Assembly (NCBI GenBank): GCA_910575815.1
Contig: CAJTFN010000004.1
Coordinates: 231,921-295,920 of the forward strand
Length of the DNA: 64,000 bases
Source: Oscillospiraceae bacterium
GTDB lineage: Bacteria > Bacillota > Clostridia > Oscillospirales > Oscillospiraceae
Direction of reading: 5' to 3'
The translations under genes were made by a program, and so were the position numbers. Under the pieces are notes generated by a model. That model searched no databases. It was given only the letters and a program-made list of their open reading frames with translations, and was not told the origin of the DNA. Shown piece by piece: positions 63,443-64,000 of the stretch. Numbering within the stretch: the first letter of the stretch is position 1; each line of letters opens with the position of its first letter.

Positions 63443-63484
63443 GGAGGGACAAGCAGTTTCGGCTGCTTGTCCCTCCTGTCATTT
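63443..63484 (+). terminator. Strong hairpin between the sigma-like genes
   Basis: GGAGGGACAAGCAG pairs perfectly (14 bases) with CTGCTTGTCCCTCC around TTTCGG, followed by TGTCATTT. It lies just before the TAGGAGG of the next gene. Confidence 0.8.
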
Positions 63485-63495
63485 AGGAGGTCAAA

Positions 63496-63948
63496 ATGAA
63501 AGTTATCAATTTGCGGCTCCATTACCCCTACTATGAGCAGGACAAGCTGGTGGAGGTCAGTGAGGAAGTCTTTGATGTGCTGTGCCAGTCCGTCAGGGAA
63601 ATGCGGAACCATGAGCGCCGCAAGCGGTATCATCGAGCGTTCTACTCGCTGGACGCTTACGACTGGACGGAAAACTATGCCCTGGAACACAGCCCGTCCC
63701 CGGAGCAGCTTGTCATGCTGGCGGAGGAACGGGCCGAGCGTGACCGGCTGGTAGCTACTTTACGGGAGGCCCTTGCCTACACCACCCCCACCCAGGCCCG
63801 GCGCATCCGCGCCTACTACCAGGGCGGGCTGACCCAGCAGCAGATCGCAGACCGCGAGTGCGTCCACAACAGCAACGTGTGTCTGTCCATCCGCCGTGGC
63901 CTGTGCAATCTCCGCCGTTACTACGCAGACCACCCCCAGGGGAAGTGA
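63496..63948 (+). CDS. Sigma-70 region 4-like protein of integrative-element type (second)
   Basis: A 150-residue protein, MKVINLRLHYPYYEQDKLVE at the start, a basic middle (NHERRKRYHRAFYSLDAYDW) and a C-terminal helix-turn-helix (AYYQGGLTQQQIADRECVHN, then SNVCLSIRRGLCNLRRYY). Such proteins are found in conjugative elements of Clostridia, near excision or integration genes. TTAGGAGG lies 7 bases before the ATG. It is followed by a third start of the same kind 7 bases later. Confidence 0.85.
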   Translation: MKVINLRLHYPYYEQDKLVEVSEEVFDVLCQSVREMRNHERRKRYHRAFYSLDAYDWTENYALEHSPSPEQLVMLAEERAERDRLVATLREALAYTTPTQARRIRAYYQGGLTQQQIADRECVHNSNVCLSIRRGLCNLRRYYADHPQGK

Positions 63949-63955
63949 GGGCGGT

Positions 63956-64000
63956 ATGGCTATTATCAATTTGCGAAAGCACTACTACCCGCTCTACACA
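63956..64000 (+). CDS. Third sigma-like protein, cut by the window edge
   Basis: Only 15 codons are present: MAIINLRKHYYPLYT. They align with the start of the preceding protein (MKVINLRLHYPYYEQ), so a tandem paralogue is likely. A weak GAGGG site overlaps the end of the previous gene. Confidence 0.6.
   Translation, partial: MAIINLRKHYYPLYT

Overview
The window is a GC-rich stretch of a Gram-positive, anaerobic Clostridia chromosome, most like the Oscillospiraceae (Flavonifractor, Lawsonibacter and Oscillibacter type gut bacteria). The reasons are AGGAGG-type ribosome binding sites, ferredoxin-linked amino acid oxidation, a tyrosine T-box, SLH domains, FtsEX with an M23 hydrolase, sporulation-type genes (YunB, a CotJC-like fragment, CotH) and the str operon led by an L7Ae-like gene. 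The genus is an inference.

Layout. 0-3.4 kb: start of a secreted protein leaving the left edge, an HxlR regulator facing an NAD(P)-binding oxidoreductase, and a secreted SLH-flavodoxin-cyclophilin-like fusion. 3.5-15.4 kb: two operons flanking a frame-broken LysR gene. The first carries an unknown protein, DUF554, a TyrA-like dehydrogenase, an OFA-type MFS carrier and a B3/4 protein. The second carries iorA, iorB, a CoA-transferase, glutamate dehydrogenase and an aminotransferase. Both promoters carry the same inverted repeat at the same distance from the -35, so they look like one regulon for oxidising an (aryl) amino acid through its 2-oxo acid to an acyl-CoA and a free acid. 15.4-22.6 kb: a GntR/FCD regulator and a peptide-use cluster (two GPH carriers, a stand-alone M20 dimerisation domain, an M20 amidohydrolase, an M29 aminopeptidase); an ATTATGCAT-type operator lies at both promoters. 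Three of these genes, and the response regulator-GGDEF gene that follows, carry single-base frame breaks.

22.9-39.7 kb: TetR, broken RR-GGDEF, TraX, then core genes: L7Ae-like, rpsL, rpsG, fusA, tuf, a DUF4830 protein, an RsuA-type pseudouridine synthase, a CdaR/PucR-type regulator, ftsE-ftsX-M23 hydrolase, an unknown gene, greA and lysS. 40.2-43.7 kb: sigma factor, DUF4179 membrane protein and two paralogous secreted proteins. 44-46.5 kb: a helical unknown, then T-box and tyrS. 46.5-49.9 kb (minus strand): VTC domain, DUF4956 and CotH. 50-57.4 kb: XRE membrane protein, RNase P RNA (minus), an alpha/beta hydrolase (minus), murD, yunB, ligA and a CotJC-like fragment. 57.5-62.6 kb: a two-component system divergent from a lantibiotic-protection-type ABC transporter (ATPase, two permeases, YxeA-like), with four phased CTCAAGG repeats between them. 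62.9-64 kb: tandem small sigma-like proteins of the kind carried by integrative elements.

Most promoters listed are sigma-A type with a 17-base spacer, and most transcription units end in clear hairpin terminators. No tRNA, CRISPR array or transposase was seen.
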